DNA from: an uncultured Draconibacterium sp.
Lineage (GTDB): Bacteria; Bacteroidota; Bacteroidia; Bacteroidales; Prolixibacteraceae
DNA length: 64,000 bases
Assembly (NCBI RefSeq): GCF_963675585.1
Contig: NZ_OY776413.1
Span: 496,001 to 560,000, forward strand
Direction of reading: 5' to 3'
Shown: positions 1 to 8,099 of the stretch, piece by piece
Numbering within the stretch: the first letter of the stretch is position 1
Layout of the letters: each line of letters begins with the position of its first letter
Made by a program: the position numbers and the translations under genes
Notes under the pieces: model-generated
Database searches by the model: none
The model's input: the letters and a program-made list of their open reading frames with translations, nothing else
What the model was told of the DNA's origin: nothing

Positions 1-267
1 AGTCGTGCTACACTTTACAACACCATCGATTTGTTACTCGATTGTAAGTTGGTTGTTAAACATCAGTTCGGAAAAAACATAGCCCAGTTCGAAAAAGCAT
101 TTGCCACACTTCAGCACGATCACCTGATAGATACTACAAATGGGACTGTTGTTGAATTTTACGATCAACGGATTCGGGAAATCATTGAGGATGCTTGTTT
201 AAAAAATAACTTTAAACTTTCGCATCACACTTTATACATTTATGGCGAAACACTGAATAAAGATTAA
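1..267 (+). CDS. Fur-family metal-responsive transcriptional regulator, C-terminal part (5' truncated by window edge)
   Basis: The frame is open from base 1. The first residues (SRATLYNTIDLL) match the end of the winged-helix recognition helix of Fur proteins. The dimerisation domain follows, with the QHDHL metal-binding motif and the VVEFYDQRI strand typical of Fur. The family binds DNA as a dimer and represses metal-uptake or peroxide-stress genes when loaded with Fe, Zn or Mn. The usual CxxC structural-zinc pair before the VVEF strand is absent (IDTTNG stands there), so this member probably lacks that zinc site. A hairpin terminator follows the stop, and purA lies 168 bp downstream, a neighbourhood common in Bacteroidota. 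Whether it is Fur, PerR or Zur cannot be decided from this fragment. Confidence 0.88.
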   Translation, partial: SRATLYNTIDLLLDCKLVVKHQFGKNIAQFEKAFATLQHDHLIDTTNGTVVEFYDQRIREIIEDACLKNNFKLSHHTLYIYGETLNKD

Positions 268-290
268 GTCGTTTATTCTTAATATATTAT

Positions 291-319
291 AAAATCCTCT
301 TTTCTGGAGGATTTTTTTT
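291..319 (+). terminator. Rho-independent terminator after the Fur-family gene
   Basis: A perfect 9-bp stem (AAAATCCTC / GAGGATTTT) with a short T-rich loop is followed by a run of T. It ends the upstream transcript 24 bp past the stop codon. Confidence 0.85.
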
Positions 320-435
320 GCCCAAAAACTAAAATTATTGCTACTTTTAACTGCTTAATTGAAAGCCGTGAAAGGTTAATCTGATATGGTTAAGTTTTCG
401 CGGTTTTGTGTGTAAAATAAAAATCAAAATTCACT

Positions 436-1713
436 ATGAAGGTAGATGTATTGTTGGGTCTCCAATGGGGAGACGAGGGAAAAGGAAAAGTTGTTGATGT
501 TTTAACACCCAAGTATGATGTTATTTCCCGTTTTCAAGGCGGTCCAAATGCCGGTCATACCTTGGAATTCAACAATATTAAACACGTTTTACATACTATT
601 CCTTCAGGTATATTTCAAGGCGACAAAGTAAATATTATTGGGAACGGGGTAGTAATCGATCCAATTATATTTAAAAAAGAAATTGAAAACCTGAATAAAA
701 TTGGTGTTGACATTTCGAAAAAGTTGTTTGTGTCGAAAAAAGCACACATGATTTTACCAACACATAAACTTTTGGATGCAGCATCGGAAGCACAAAAAGG
801 AGACTCAAAAATTGGATCGACATTAAAAGGAATCGGCCCAACATACAAAGATAAAATTGGCCGTGACGGTTTACGCGTTGGCGATTTGCTGCATAATTTT
901 GAAGAAAAGTATACAACACGCATCGACAACCACAAAATAATGTTAACCGAGTTTTTTAAATTCGATTACCAGGAACTGCTTGACGAATGCGAAAAAGAAT
1001 GGTTCGAAGGGGTTGAAGTATTAAAATCGTTCCAGATTGTTGACAGCGAGCACATGGTTAACCAGGCCTTAAAAGATGGCAAATCGATTTTGGCAGAAGG
1101 AGCACAGGGAACGCTGCTCGATATTGATTTTGGCTCGTATCCGTTTGTAACAAGCTCGAATACCATTAGCGCCGGCGCATGCACAGGATTAGGAATTGCA
1201 CCCAACAAAATTGGCAACGTATTCGGCATTTTTAAAGCCTATTGTACGCGTGTTGGAATGGGGCCTTTCCCAACCGAGTTATTCGACGAAACAGGCACTA
1301 AACTGCGCGATGCAGGTAACGAATACGGTTCAACCACCGGACGTCCGCGTCGTTGCGGCTGGCTCGACCTGGTTGCATTAAAATATTCGGTAATGCTAAA
1401 TGGTGTTACAGAACTTATTATGATGAAAGCCGATGTACTGGACGATTTTGATGTAATTAAGGTTTGTGTTGGTTACGAAATTGATGGTGAAGTTGTAGAA
1501 CATTTCCCATTTGAATTAAACGATGATGTAAAACCGGTGTATGTTGAATTGCCGGGTTGGAAAACCGATCTTACGCAAATAAAACATCAAAATGAATTTC
1601 CGGAAGAGTTAAACAACTACATTAGTTTTATTGAAGACGAAATGGAAATTCCTGTTTCAATTGCATCGGTTGGTCCAAACCGCGCACAAACCATTTTTAT
1701 AGAGAAAGAATAA
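436..1713 (+). CDS. purA: Adenylosuccinate synthetase
   Basis: Catalyses IMP + aspartate + GTP to adenylosuccinate, the first committed step from IMP to AMP, in the cytosol. The 425-residue length is normal for bacterial PurA. The N-terminal GDEGKGK P-loop carries the catalytic Asp13, and NAGHT supplies the catalytic His41, both at the standard positions. Later family signatures include the GIGPTYKDK segment, EGAQGTLLDIDFG and TGRPRRCGW. The ATG is the first one after the upstream terminator. There is no clear Shine-Dalgarno sequence, which is usual for Bacteroidota. A terminator directly follows, so it is probably a single-gene transcript. Confidence 0.98.
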   Translation: MKVDVLLGLQWGDEGKGKVVDVLTPKYDVISRFQGGPNAGHTLEFNNIKHVLHTIPSGIFQGDKVNIIGNGVVIDPIIFKKEIENLNKIGVDISKKLFVSKKAHMILPTHKLLDAASEAQKGDSKIGSTLKGIGPTYKDKIGRDGLRVGDLLHNFEEKYTTRIDNHKIMLTEFFKFDYQELLDECEKEWFEGVEVLKSFQIVDSEHMVNQALKDGKSILAEGAQGTLLDIDFGSYPFVTSSNTISAGACTGLGIAPNKIGNVFGIFKAYCTRVGMGPFPTELFDETGTKLRDAGNEYGSTTGRPRRCGWLDLVALKYSVMLNGVTELIMMKADVLDDFDVIKVCVGYEIDGEVVEHFPFELNDDVKPVYVELPGWKTDLTQIKHQNEFPEELNNYISFIEDEMEIPVSIASVGPNRAQTIFIEKE

Positions 1714-1734
1714 TATACATTATGATATTTTTTA

Positions 1735-1770
1735 GCCGTTTTCTTTTATTAGGAAACGGCTTTTCTTTTT
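1735..1770 (+). terminator. Rho-independent terminator after purA
   Basis: A GCCGTTT / AAACGGC stem with a 12-base loop is followed by a T-rich tract (TTTTCTTTTT). It lies between purA and pncB and separates their transcripts. Confidence 0.82.
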
Positions 1771-1826
1771 ATAAATGGTTTTCTTAATTATCTTTAGACT
1801 CTTTCAAAAACCTTTATTGCAATAAA

Positions 1827-3236
1827 ATGTCAATAAACAATAACCAGCTTGGTCTGTATACCGACTTTTACGAGTTAACCATGGCACAAGGTTATTTTGA
1901 CGGCGGCAAAAAAAACCAGCAAGTAACATTCGATTATTTTTTCAGAGATAATCCTTACAAGGGAGGATTTACCGTTTTTGCAGGCTTACAAGACTTTGTT
2001 GACTTACTTGCCGATTTTTCGTTTAGCCAATCGGACATTGACTATTTGAGTACGCAGGGATTTAGTTCTGAGTTTCTGAAATACCTGAAATCTTTTCAAT
2101 TTAAAGGCTCAATTTTAAGTGTAAAAGAAGGAGAGATTGTATTTCCGAACGAACCTTTAATGAGCATAAAAGGAAATATTATTGAATGTCAGTTAATTGA
2201 AAGTTTATTGTTAAACATTATCAATTTCGAATCATTAATTGCCACAAAAGCATACCGGATAAAACTTGTAGCCGGAGAAAAGTCCTTTGCTGATTTTGGA
2301 CTGCGCAGGGCTCACGGTTTTGGAGCTATTCATGCCAGCCGCGCTGCGATTATTGGTGGTGCCAGCTCCACTTCAAATGCGCTTGCAGGCAAACTTTTTA
2401 ATATCCCTTTGTCGGGTACAATGGCGCACAGCTGGGTTCAAAGTTTTAATACTGAAATGGATGCTTTTAGAGCATTCGCCAAAACACATCCCAACAACAC
2501 TACTTTGCTTGTTGATACATACGATACCTTAAAATCGGGAGTACCAAATGCCATTCTTGTTGCGAAGGAGATGCTGGCCAAAGGACAAAAACTAAATGCT
2601 ATACGCCTCGACAGTGGCGATTTAGCTTACCTGAGTAAAAAAGCCAAAAAGATGCTCAATGAGGCAGGACTACACGATGTAAAGATTATTGCTTCGAACC
2701 AGCTGAACGAGTTTGTAATAAAAACCCTGTTACGCGACCAAAATGCCGCCATCGATGGTTTTGGAATTGGAACAGAAATGGTTACCGGAAAAGCCGATGC
2801 AGCCCTGGGTGGTGTTTACAAACTCTCGGAAATTGATGGCGAACCTAAAATGAAATTCTCTGAAAACATCGAAAAAGTAACTTTACCCGGAGCCAAACAA
2901 CTCGTTCGGTATCTTGACGAAGAAGGTGTATTTTTCAGGGATGGGATTCTTTTGGAAAATGAAAATCCTGAAGAAGTGGATACCATCTATCACCGAATAT
3001 ATCCGGTAAAAAACACCAAAGTATCAGGCCTAAAGTGTGAATGTTTATTTGAAGAAATTGTTACGCATGGAGTTTCAAAGTTAAAAAAGCAAACTCCCCT
3101 TGAAATTCATCAGTATCTTGAAGAACGAGCAAAAAAATTACCGGAAGAACACAAACGGTTTATAAGCCCTCACATATACAAAGTTGGACTATCTAATAAA
3201 TTAATGGAAACCCGAAACGCGTTAACAAATAGTTGA
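1827..3236 (+). CDS. pncB: Nicotinate phosphoribosyltransferase
   Basis: Converts nicotinate and PRPP to nicotinate mononucleotide in the Preiss-Handler NAD salvage route. At 469 residues it belongs to the longer bacterial/eukaryote-like NAPRTase subfamily. Recognisable parts are the N-terminal LYTDFYELTMAQGY motif, the FADFGLRRAHG substrate loop, and GTMAHSW with the probable phosphorylated His at residue 201. The IRLDSGDL and GFGIGTEMV barrel motifs bind the phosphoribosyl group. The next gene starts 20 bp downstream on the same strand, so co-transcription is likely. The NAD(P)HX repair gene at 18.9-20.4 kb is a second NAD-related gene in the window but is not linked to this one. Confidence 0.96.
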   Translation: MSINNNQLGLYTDFYELTMAQGYFDGGKKNQQVTFDYFFRDNPYKGGFTVFAGLQDFVDLLADFSFSQSDIDYLSTQGFSSEFLKYLKSFQFKGSILSVKEGEIVFPNEPLMSIKGNIIECQLIESLLLNIINFESLIATKAYRIKLVAGEKSFADFGLRRAHGFGAIHASRAAIIGGASSTSNALAGKLFNIPLSGTMAHSWVQSFNTEMDAFRAFAKTHPNNTTLLVDTYDTLKSGVPNAILVAKEMLAKGQKLNAIRLDSGDLAYLSKKAKKMLNEAGLHDVKIIASNQLNEFVIKTLLRDQNAAIDGFGIGTEMVTGKADAALGGVYKLSEIDGEPKMKFSENIEKVTLPGAKQLVRYLDEEGVFFRDGILLENENPEEVDTIYHRIYPVKNTKVSGLKCECLFEEIVTHGVSKLKKQTPLEIHQYLEERAKKLPEEHKRFISPHIYKVGLSNKLMETRNALTNS

Positions 3237-3256
3237 TAACGTTACATTAATTAGAA

Positions 3257-4357
3257 ATGCTTGAAATTACTAGACCTACTTTGATTGTTGACAAAGACAT
3301 TTGCCTGCAAAACATTGAGCGAATGGCTCAAAAAGCAGCAAAGTACAACTTACGTTTCCGACCCCATTTTAAAACACATCAATCGGCAAAAATTGGCGAT
3401 TGGTTTAAACTATTTGGCGTAGAAGCCATTACTGTTTCCTCGGTGCAAATGGCTGAATATTTTGCCAGTCATGGCTGGAAAGATATTACCATTGCCTTTT
3501 CCCTGAACATTCTGGAAATTGATAACATCAACCGGCTGGCATCGGCGATTAAACTAAATGTTTTAGTCGAAAACCGTGAAGCGGCACAGGTTCTTTCGGA
3601 AAAGTGTTATGCCAATTTGGGAGTTTACATAAAAATAGACACCGGTTATAACCGAACCGGGATTCCCTCATCGCGCACAAGTAGTATTGATTCAATATTA
3701 GAACAACTTTCGGAAAACCAGAAATTAACCTTTAAAGGATTTTTAACCCACACCGGACATACCTACCAGGCCAAATCTACCAACGAAATTTTTAGTGCAC
3801 ACTTTGATGCTCTGCTTAAACTGAGATCGCTAAAAAGCAGGTATAAAAAACAATATCCGCACATCGAAATTAGTATGGGCGATACGCCGGCAGCAAGAAT
3901 TTGCGGAAATTTTGAGGGTGTGGATGAATTACGCCCCGGAAACTTTATTTTTTACGACTTAATGCAGTATAGTTTGGGTGTGTGCGATATTGAAGACATT
4001 GCAGTGAGAATGGTTTGTCCGGTACTTGCAAAACATATTTCGAGAAATGAAATTGTGATTTATGGCGGAGCTGTTCATTTTTCGAAAGATACTGTGGTAA
4101 ACACCGATGGCAAACATTTATTCGGACGTGTGCTTATTCAACACGAGGGGCAGAAGAAGTTACTCGATACAAACAACTACCTCTCAAAACTATCGCAGGA
4201 ACACGGAACACTAAAAGTAACACCGGCCAACTACAAAAACATAAATATTGGCGATTTGGTTGAAATCATACCGGTGCACTCGTGCCTTACTGCCAACCTT
4301 ATGGGGCACATGCAAACTACGAATGGTGAAACAATCCGGATGATGCCCAAATATTAA
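3257..4357 (+). CDS. Fold-type III PLP enzyme, D-serine dehydratase / D-threonine aldolase family
   Basis: A 366-residue alanine-racemase-like enzyme. The N-terminal barrel has RPHFKTHQ, whose Lys39 should carry the PLP Schiff base. Later come the KIDTGYNRTGI segment and GDTPA. Near the C-terminus, PVHSCLT gives a His-x-Cys metal pair (His341, Cys343). In this family a His-x-Cys pair is the zinc site of eukaryotic-type D-serine dehydratases, whereas D-threonine aldolases have His-x-Asp with manganese. I therefore favour D-serine dehydratase-like activity, D-serine to pyruvate and ammonia. This is inferred from one residue and the true substrate could be another D-hydroxy amino acid. It probably shares a transcript with pncB. 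Confidence 0.85.
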   Translation: MLEITRPTLIVDKDICLQNIERMAQKAAKYNLRFRPHFKTHQSAKIGDWFKLFGVEAITVSSVQMAEYFASHGWKDITIAFSLNILEIDNINRLASAIKLNVLVENREAAQVLSEKCYANLGVYIKIDTGYNRTGIPSSRTSSIDSILEQLSENQKLTFKGFLTHTGHTYQAKSTNEIFSAHFDALLKLRSLKSRYKKQYPHIEISMGDTPAARICGNFEGVDELRPGNFIFYDLMQYSLGVCDIEDIAVRMVCPVLAKHISRNEIVIYGGAVHFSKDTVVNTDGKHLFGRVLIQHEGQKKLLDTNNYLSKLSQEHGTLKVTPANYKNINIGDLVEIIPVHSCLTANLMGHMQTTNGETIRMMPKY

Positions 4358-4430
4358 TAAATGGCAGAAAACAAAACATTAAATTCTACTTAATTTTTAG
4401 TAAAAACAATTGATGTTAAATCCGTAAAAA

Positions 4431-4853
4431 ATGAAACCACGTTTAAACATAGTAACACTGGGTGTAAAAAACCTCAACGTTTCGAGAGCTTTTTATGAGA
4501 CAGCCCTGAGCTGGGAAGCTACCAAAGACAGCGACGATAAAATTGTATTTTTTAACCAGGGAGGAATTGTACTGGGATTGTACCCGATTGACAAACTCGC
4601 CGAAGATGCTGAAGTTTCTCCGGAACGAAGTGGTTTCTCAGGCGTTACACTTGCCATTAACCTCGATTCGAAAGCAGCCGTAAAAGAAGTATATCATTCG
4701 GTGATAAAAAACGGAGGCAAAGCGCTTGTTGAACCACGCGAAACATTTTGGGGTGGTTACGATTGCTATTTTGCCGATCCCGATGGTAATTGTTGGGAAA
4801 TTGCATGGGCGCCATTTTGGGAATTCGATGAGCAGGGAAGCTTAAAGCTTTAA
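4431..4853 (+). CDS. VOC-family (glyoxalase/bleomycin-resistance fold) protein
   Basis: A 140-residue single-domain protein with the paired beta-alpha-beta-beta-beta layout of the vicinal oxygen chelate superfamily. The start NIVTLGVKNLNVSRAFYE and the end GGYDCYFADPDGNCWEIAW are typical. The C-terminal metal-ligand Glu (in CWEIAW) is present, but an N-terminal His ligand is not obvious because the first strand reads VTLGVKNL. The substrate cannot be named; members include glyoxalases, dioxygenases and thiol transferases. It lies 73 bp after the PLP enzyme and could be the last gene of the pncB transcript. Confidence 0.85.
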   Translation: MKPRLNIVTLGVKNLNVSRAFYETALSWEATKDSDDKIVFFNQGGIVLGLYPIDKLAEDAEVSPERSGFSGVTLAINLDSKAAVKEVYHSVIKNGGKALVEPRETFWGGYDCYFADPDGNCWEIAWAPFWEFDEQGSLKL

Positions 4854-4881
4854 TAAAGTGTTGAGCAAAATGGTTTGTGCC

Positions 4882-4920
4882 AAAAAAAAATGAGTTGACA
4901 GATAAACCACCAACTCATTT
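4882..4920 (-). terminator. Terminator of pepD (minus strand)
   Basis: AAATGAGTTG / CAACTCATTT form a 10-bp perfect stem. On the minus strand it is followed by an uninterrupted U run (complement of the A run at 4882-4890). It sits between two convergent genes and may also slow plus-strand transcription leaving the VOC gene. Confidence 0.8.
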
Positions 4921-4928
4921 CTTAAGAT

Positions 4929-4961
4929 AATCAGAGCATAACATAAAGTTATACTCTGATT
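4929..4961. terminator. Second hairpin between convergent VOC and pepD genes
   Basis: AATCAGAG and CTCTGATT pair, and the stem continues with ATAAC / GTTAT after one mismatch. There is no good U tract on either strand, so it is probably an accessory transcript-end or mRNA-stabilising hairpin next to the pepD terminator. Confidence 0.5.
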
Positions 4962-4970
4962 AAAGTACGT

Positions 4971-6431
4971 TTATTTTACAGGAATATTTTCGAGTGTTGC
5001 CACCAAAAACTCCCAGTATTTTTGTACTGTTTTTATGTTCACTTTTTCGTCGGGCGAGTGAGGAAATTTAATGGTCGGCCCAATCGAAATCATGTCCCAG
5101 TTGGTATAAGTCGATCCCAGAATTCCACATTCCAAACCAGCGTGCATTGCAAGTAATTCAGGAGCATTTCCAAATTGTTTTGTATACAAATCTTTCATCA
5201 CTTCCAAAATCTCCGATTGCACATCCGGTTTCCATCCCGGATAACTTCCTTCCAAAACGACTGAAGCACCTGCCAGTTTAAAAGTCGATTCCAAACGAGA
5301 TGCCAGTGCATTTTTTGCTGTTTCCGAAAAACTACGAACCAAACAACTTACTTCGATGGTTTTTTCACCGGCTTTTACAATGGCCAGATTCGAAGATGTT
5401 TCAACGGTTCCAGGCATGGTATCACTCATTCGTACCACATCGTTTGGAGCTGCCCAAACGGCATTTGTCAATTTCTTTTGAAGTCCTTTTTTGAGGATTG
5501 CCTTTGGCATTTCAGCGGTTTCAAGTTCGATCGACAAGTTGGGCTCCACGTTTATCAGTTCCGCTTTAATTTCTTCAGCCAAAACACCAACTTTTGCTAC
5601 AAAACCATCTGCATCTTTTGCCTTTACAAGCACTAAACCAAATGCTTCACGCGGAATAGCGTTACGCAAACTTCCTCCCTGAATATCAGCTAAACTTACA
5701 CCAAACGCAGCATTTACTTCTTTTAAAATACGGAAGAAAACCTTATTTGCATTTCCTCGTCCCAAATGAATATCAACTCCTGAGTGTCCGCCTTTAAGGC
5801 CGGTAACTTTTAAGTTAAAAGCAGTCGATTTTTTAGGAACCTTTTGCGTCATTTTTTTCTTGAAGGTGGCAATCACATCAATACCACCTGCACATCCGAT
5901 ACTAAAAGTACCTTCATCTTCGGTGTCGGTATTTATAAGAATTTCACCGTTCAAAAGTCCGGCTTTTAATCCTATGGCACCGTCCATCCCTGTTTCTTCG
6001 GTAGCTGTTAAAAGCACCTCAACCGGTCCGTGTTTTAATGTTTTTGAAGCAAGTACTGCCAGTGCCGACGATACTCCGATACCGTTGTCGGCACCAAGTG
6101 TTGTTCCATTTGCAGTTACCCAATCGCCATCCACATAGGCTTCAATCGGATCGTTTACAAAATCGTGTACTTTATCGCTGTTTTTTTGAGGTACCATATC
6201 AAGGTGGCCCTGAAAAATAACACCTTTACAATTTTCCATTCCTGCAGTTGCAGGTTTACGGATAATCACGTTACCAACTTCATCTTTCAAGGTCTCCAAA
6301 CCTAAATCTTCGCCAAATTTTACGGCCCAATCCTGGATTTTTTCTTCGTGTTTCGAAGGGCGTGGAATCTGAAGCATTTGATCAAAAATGCTCCAAACTT
6401 CGGTGGGTTGAATATTTTTTATTTCTGACAT
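4971..6431 (-). CDS. pepD: Cytosol non-specific dipeptidase / aminoacyl-histidine dipeptidase, M20 family
   Basis: A 486-residue di-zinc peptidase, the usual PepD length, that cleaves dipeptides, including Xaa-His, in the cytosol. Metal-site motifs are QGHLDMV (His76, Asp78), the bridging Asp115 in GADNGIGV, and the catalytic Glu pair in TEETG (145-146). Asp in NTDTEDEG and the terminal FPHSPDEKV His complete the set. The insert between these is the M20 lid/dimerisation domain, with GLKGGHSG. An MFS transporter lies 159 bp upstream on the same strand. If that carrier imports dipeptides, as its MFSD1 resemblance suggests, the pair would form a dipeptide uptake-and-cleavage unit. Confidence 0.96.
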   Translation of the reverse strand: MSEIKNIQPTEVWSIFDQMLQIPRPSKHEEKIQDWAVKFGEDLGLETLKDEVGNVIIRKPATAGMENCKGVIFQGHLDMVPQKNSDKVHDFVNDPIEAYVDGDWVTANGTTLGADNGIGVSSALAVLASKTLKHGPVEVLLTATEETGMDGAIGLKAGLLNGEILINTDTEDEGTFSIGCAGGIDVIATFKKKMTQKVPKKSTAFNLKVTGLKGGHSGVDIHLGRGNANKVFFRILKEVNAAFGVSLADIQGGSLRNAIPREAFGLVLVKAKDADGFVAKVGVLAEEIKAELINVEPNLSIELETAEMPKAILKKGLQKKLTNAVWAAPNDVVRMSDTMPGTVETSSNLAIVKAGEKTIEVSCLVRSFSETAKNALASRLESTFKLAGASVVLEGSYPGWKPDVQSEILEVMKDLYTKQFGNAPELLAMHAGLECGILGSTYTNWDMISIGPTIKFPHSPDEKVNIKTVQKYWEFLVATLENIPVK

Positions 6432-6520
6432 TTAATGAAATTTTATCGGGTTTCGGAAGAACGAATCGGGATGAAATAAAACCGATATCGACTAAGCGTT
6501 TCCCAAAGTTTATATGTTTA

Positions 6521-6590
6521 AACTGGAAGTTGGAAGCTCGAAGCTCGAAGATTTTTACTTCGGACTTCGGACTCCCGGCTTCAAGCTTTT
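6521..6590. repeat. Low-complexity GAAG-type direct repeats between pepD and the MFS gene
   Basis: The plus strand has stepped copies of GGAAGTT / GGAAGCTC / GAAGCTC followed by CTTCGGA copies on the other side of a short T run. The two halves are partly complementary and could form an imperfect hairpin. It fills most of the 159-bp gap and has no coding character. I recall similar GAAGTTCGGAAG-like tracts as dispersed intergenic elements in Bacteroidota, but cannot confirm the copy number here. Confidence 0.6.
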
Positions 6591-7982
6591 CTAATTTCTG
6601 ATGTTTGGTAATTCCAGTCCGTAACCTTTTCTTTTGTCTTCGGCTTTCAACCAAAACGAGATTAAAAGTGCCACAATGGTTAATGCAACAAAAATAGTCC
6701 AGGTTGTCTGATAATTATACGTTATAGCTTCGCCTGCGGCTTTTGCTTCGGCCACTCCCGGATTTGTTTTATCCAATACAATTCCAACGGCCAAAGGAAT
6801 TCCCCACAAACCAAAGTTCTGAACCCAGAAAATTAAGGCAAATGCACTACCCAACTGTTTTTCGGGAATAATTTTTGGTACCGATGGCCACATGGCAGAA
6901 GGAACCAACGAAAAGGCAATCCCCAAAAGCAAAACATTAAAAAATGCAGCCACCACACTTGTAATAAATGGAAGGTAAAAAATAACATGTACAATAATCA
7001 ACAAAACGGCTCCCAGCATCATAATCGACGCTCCTTTTCCTTTTTTATCGTACAGACTTCCGAAGATGGGCGTTAAAAGCATGGTACCAAAAGGCACTAA
7101 ACTTGGCAACAAACCGGCCCAGTTTTCACTTACTCCGAATTTATTCACCATTAAATCGGGTCCGTATTTGTAAAATGGGAAAACGGTAGAATAAAACGAT
7201 ACACATAAAAGTGCAATTAACCAGAAACCACGATTTGAAATAATAATTCCAAGATCGGAGATTTTAAACTTGTCTTCCTCTGAATTATCTTCTTCTTCCG
7301 AAATTTGAGTATCCAGTTTTTTATCGAGAATGTTGTAGTAAAAGAATCCGACAAGGCCTAAAATAAGAAAACCAACCACGATTAAAACAGTAGTTGCCAC
7401 GTCGTAAGTATTTGCAATTTTTGCCCCGAAAGCCAAAGGAGCAAACGACCCCAAACGTGCAATGGCCACTTGCATTCCCATCGCCAAAGCCATTTCTTTG
7501 CCTTTGAACCATTTGGCCACCGCTTTTGAAACGGTTATTCCGGCATACTCAACACCCACTCCAAACAGAGCAAATCCAAATCCTGCCCAAAAAACCTGGG
7601 TCGTCAAATCAAGATTTAAAAGTGGAACATGAATGATATGATCCGCGCTACCAATAAGGCCTTTAAATGCAGCGAACTTAATTATTCCCCCTGCAATCAT
7701 TATCAATGCCGATGCAATGGTGCTAAAACGTACTCCAAAGCGGTCGAGAAACATTCCAACAATGATCAACATAAAAAGGAAAACATTAAAAATACCATAG
7801 GCACTTGTAATAAAACCATAATCTGAGCTGTTCATTGCCAGCGTACGCTCCATTATTGGTTTTAAAGGAGAAATAACTTCGGTGAACATATACCCTGCAA
7901 ACATTGTAAACGACAATATTACCAGAGCTGTCCATCTTGCTTTCTTCGAATCACGAAGAGTTTGCTTAATCGCGTTTGTCAT
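6591..7982 (-). CDS. MFS transporter, MFSD1-like (probable dipeptide carrier)
   Basis: A 463-residue inner-membrane protein with about twelve hydrophobic segments and a charged central loop (EEEDNSEEDK) between the two six-helix halves. The MFS A-motif loop between TM2 and TM3 is seen as GMFLDRFGVR. The sequence pattern resembles the MFSD1/OFA-like branch, where a eukaryotic member exports dipeptides from lysosomes. It lies directly upstream of pepD on the same strand, which supports a small-peptide substrate. Direction and exact substrate are inference. The start ATG at 7982 is preceded by an A+T-rich leader without a ribosome-binding site. Confidence 0.85.
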   Translation of the reverse strand: MTNAIKQTLRDSKKARWTALVILSFTMFAGYMFTEVISPLKPIMERTLAMNSSDYGFITSAYGIFNVFLFMLIIVGMFLDRFGVRFSTIASALIMIAGGIIKFAAFKGLIGSADHIIHVPLLNLDLTTQVFWAGFGFALFGVGVEYAGITVSKAVAKWFKGKEMALAMGMQVAIARLGSFAPLAFGAKIANTYDVATTVLIVVGFLILGLVGFFYYNILDKKLDTQISEEEDNSEEDKFKISDLGIIISNRGFWLIALLCVSFYSTVFPFYKYGPDLMVNKFGVSENWAGLLPSLVPFGTMLLTPIFGSLYDKKGKGASIMMLGAVLLIIVHVIFYLPFITSVVAAFFNVLLLGIAFSLVPSAMWPSVPKIIPEKQLGSAFALIFWVQNFGLWGIPLAVGIVLDKTNPGVAEAKAAGEAITYNYQTTWTIFVALTIVALLISFWLKAEDKRKGYGLELPNIRN

Positions 7983-8054
7983 ACTACTATTTTTTATTTA
8001 GATTTTTTCTAAGCCGATAAAAATAAGAAAATTTAGGTGCCATAAAAATGACAA

Positions 8055-8089
8055 GCAATAAAAAAGGACAGCCCTTGTGACTGTCCTTT
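8055..8089 (-). terminator. Terminator of the DUF4831 gene (minus strand)
   Basis: AAAGGACAG / CTGTCCTTT form a 9-bp perfect stem just past the stop codon at 8100. On the minus strand it is followed by a U run. Confidence 0.85.
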
Positions 8090-8099
8090 AATTATGTAT

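Noticed and set aside
615-1229. Minus-strand frames inside purA
   Set aside because: They are shadows of a fully conserved gene on the opposite strand.
6382-6654. A 90-codon minus-strand frame between pepD and the MFS gene
   Set aside because: It overlaps both neighbours and mostly translates the low-complexity GAAG tract.
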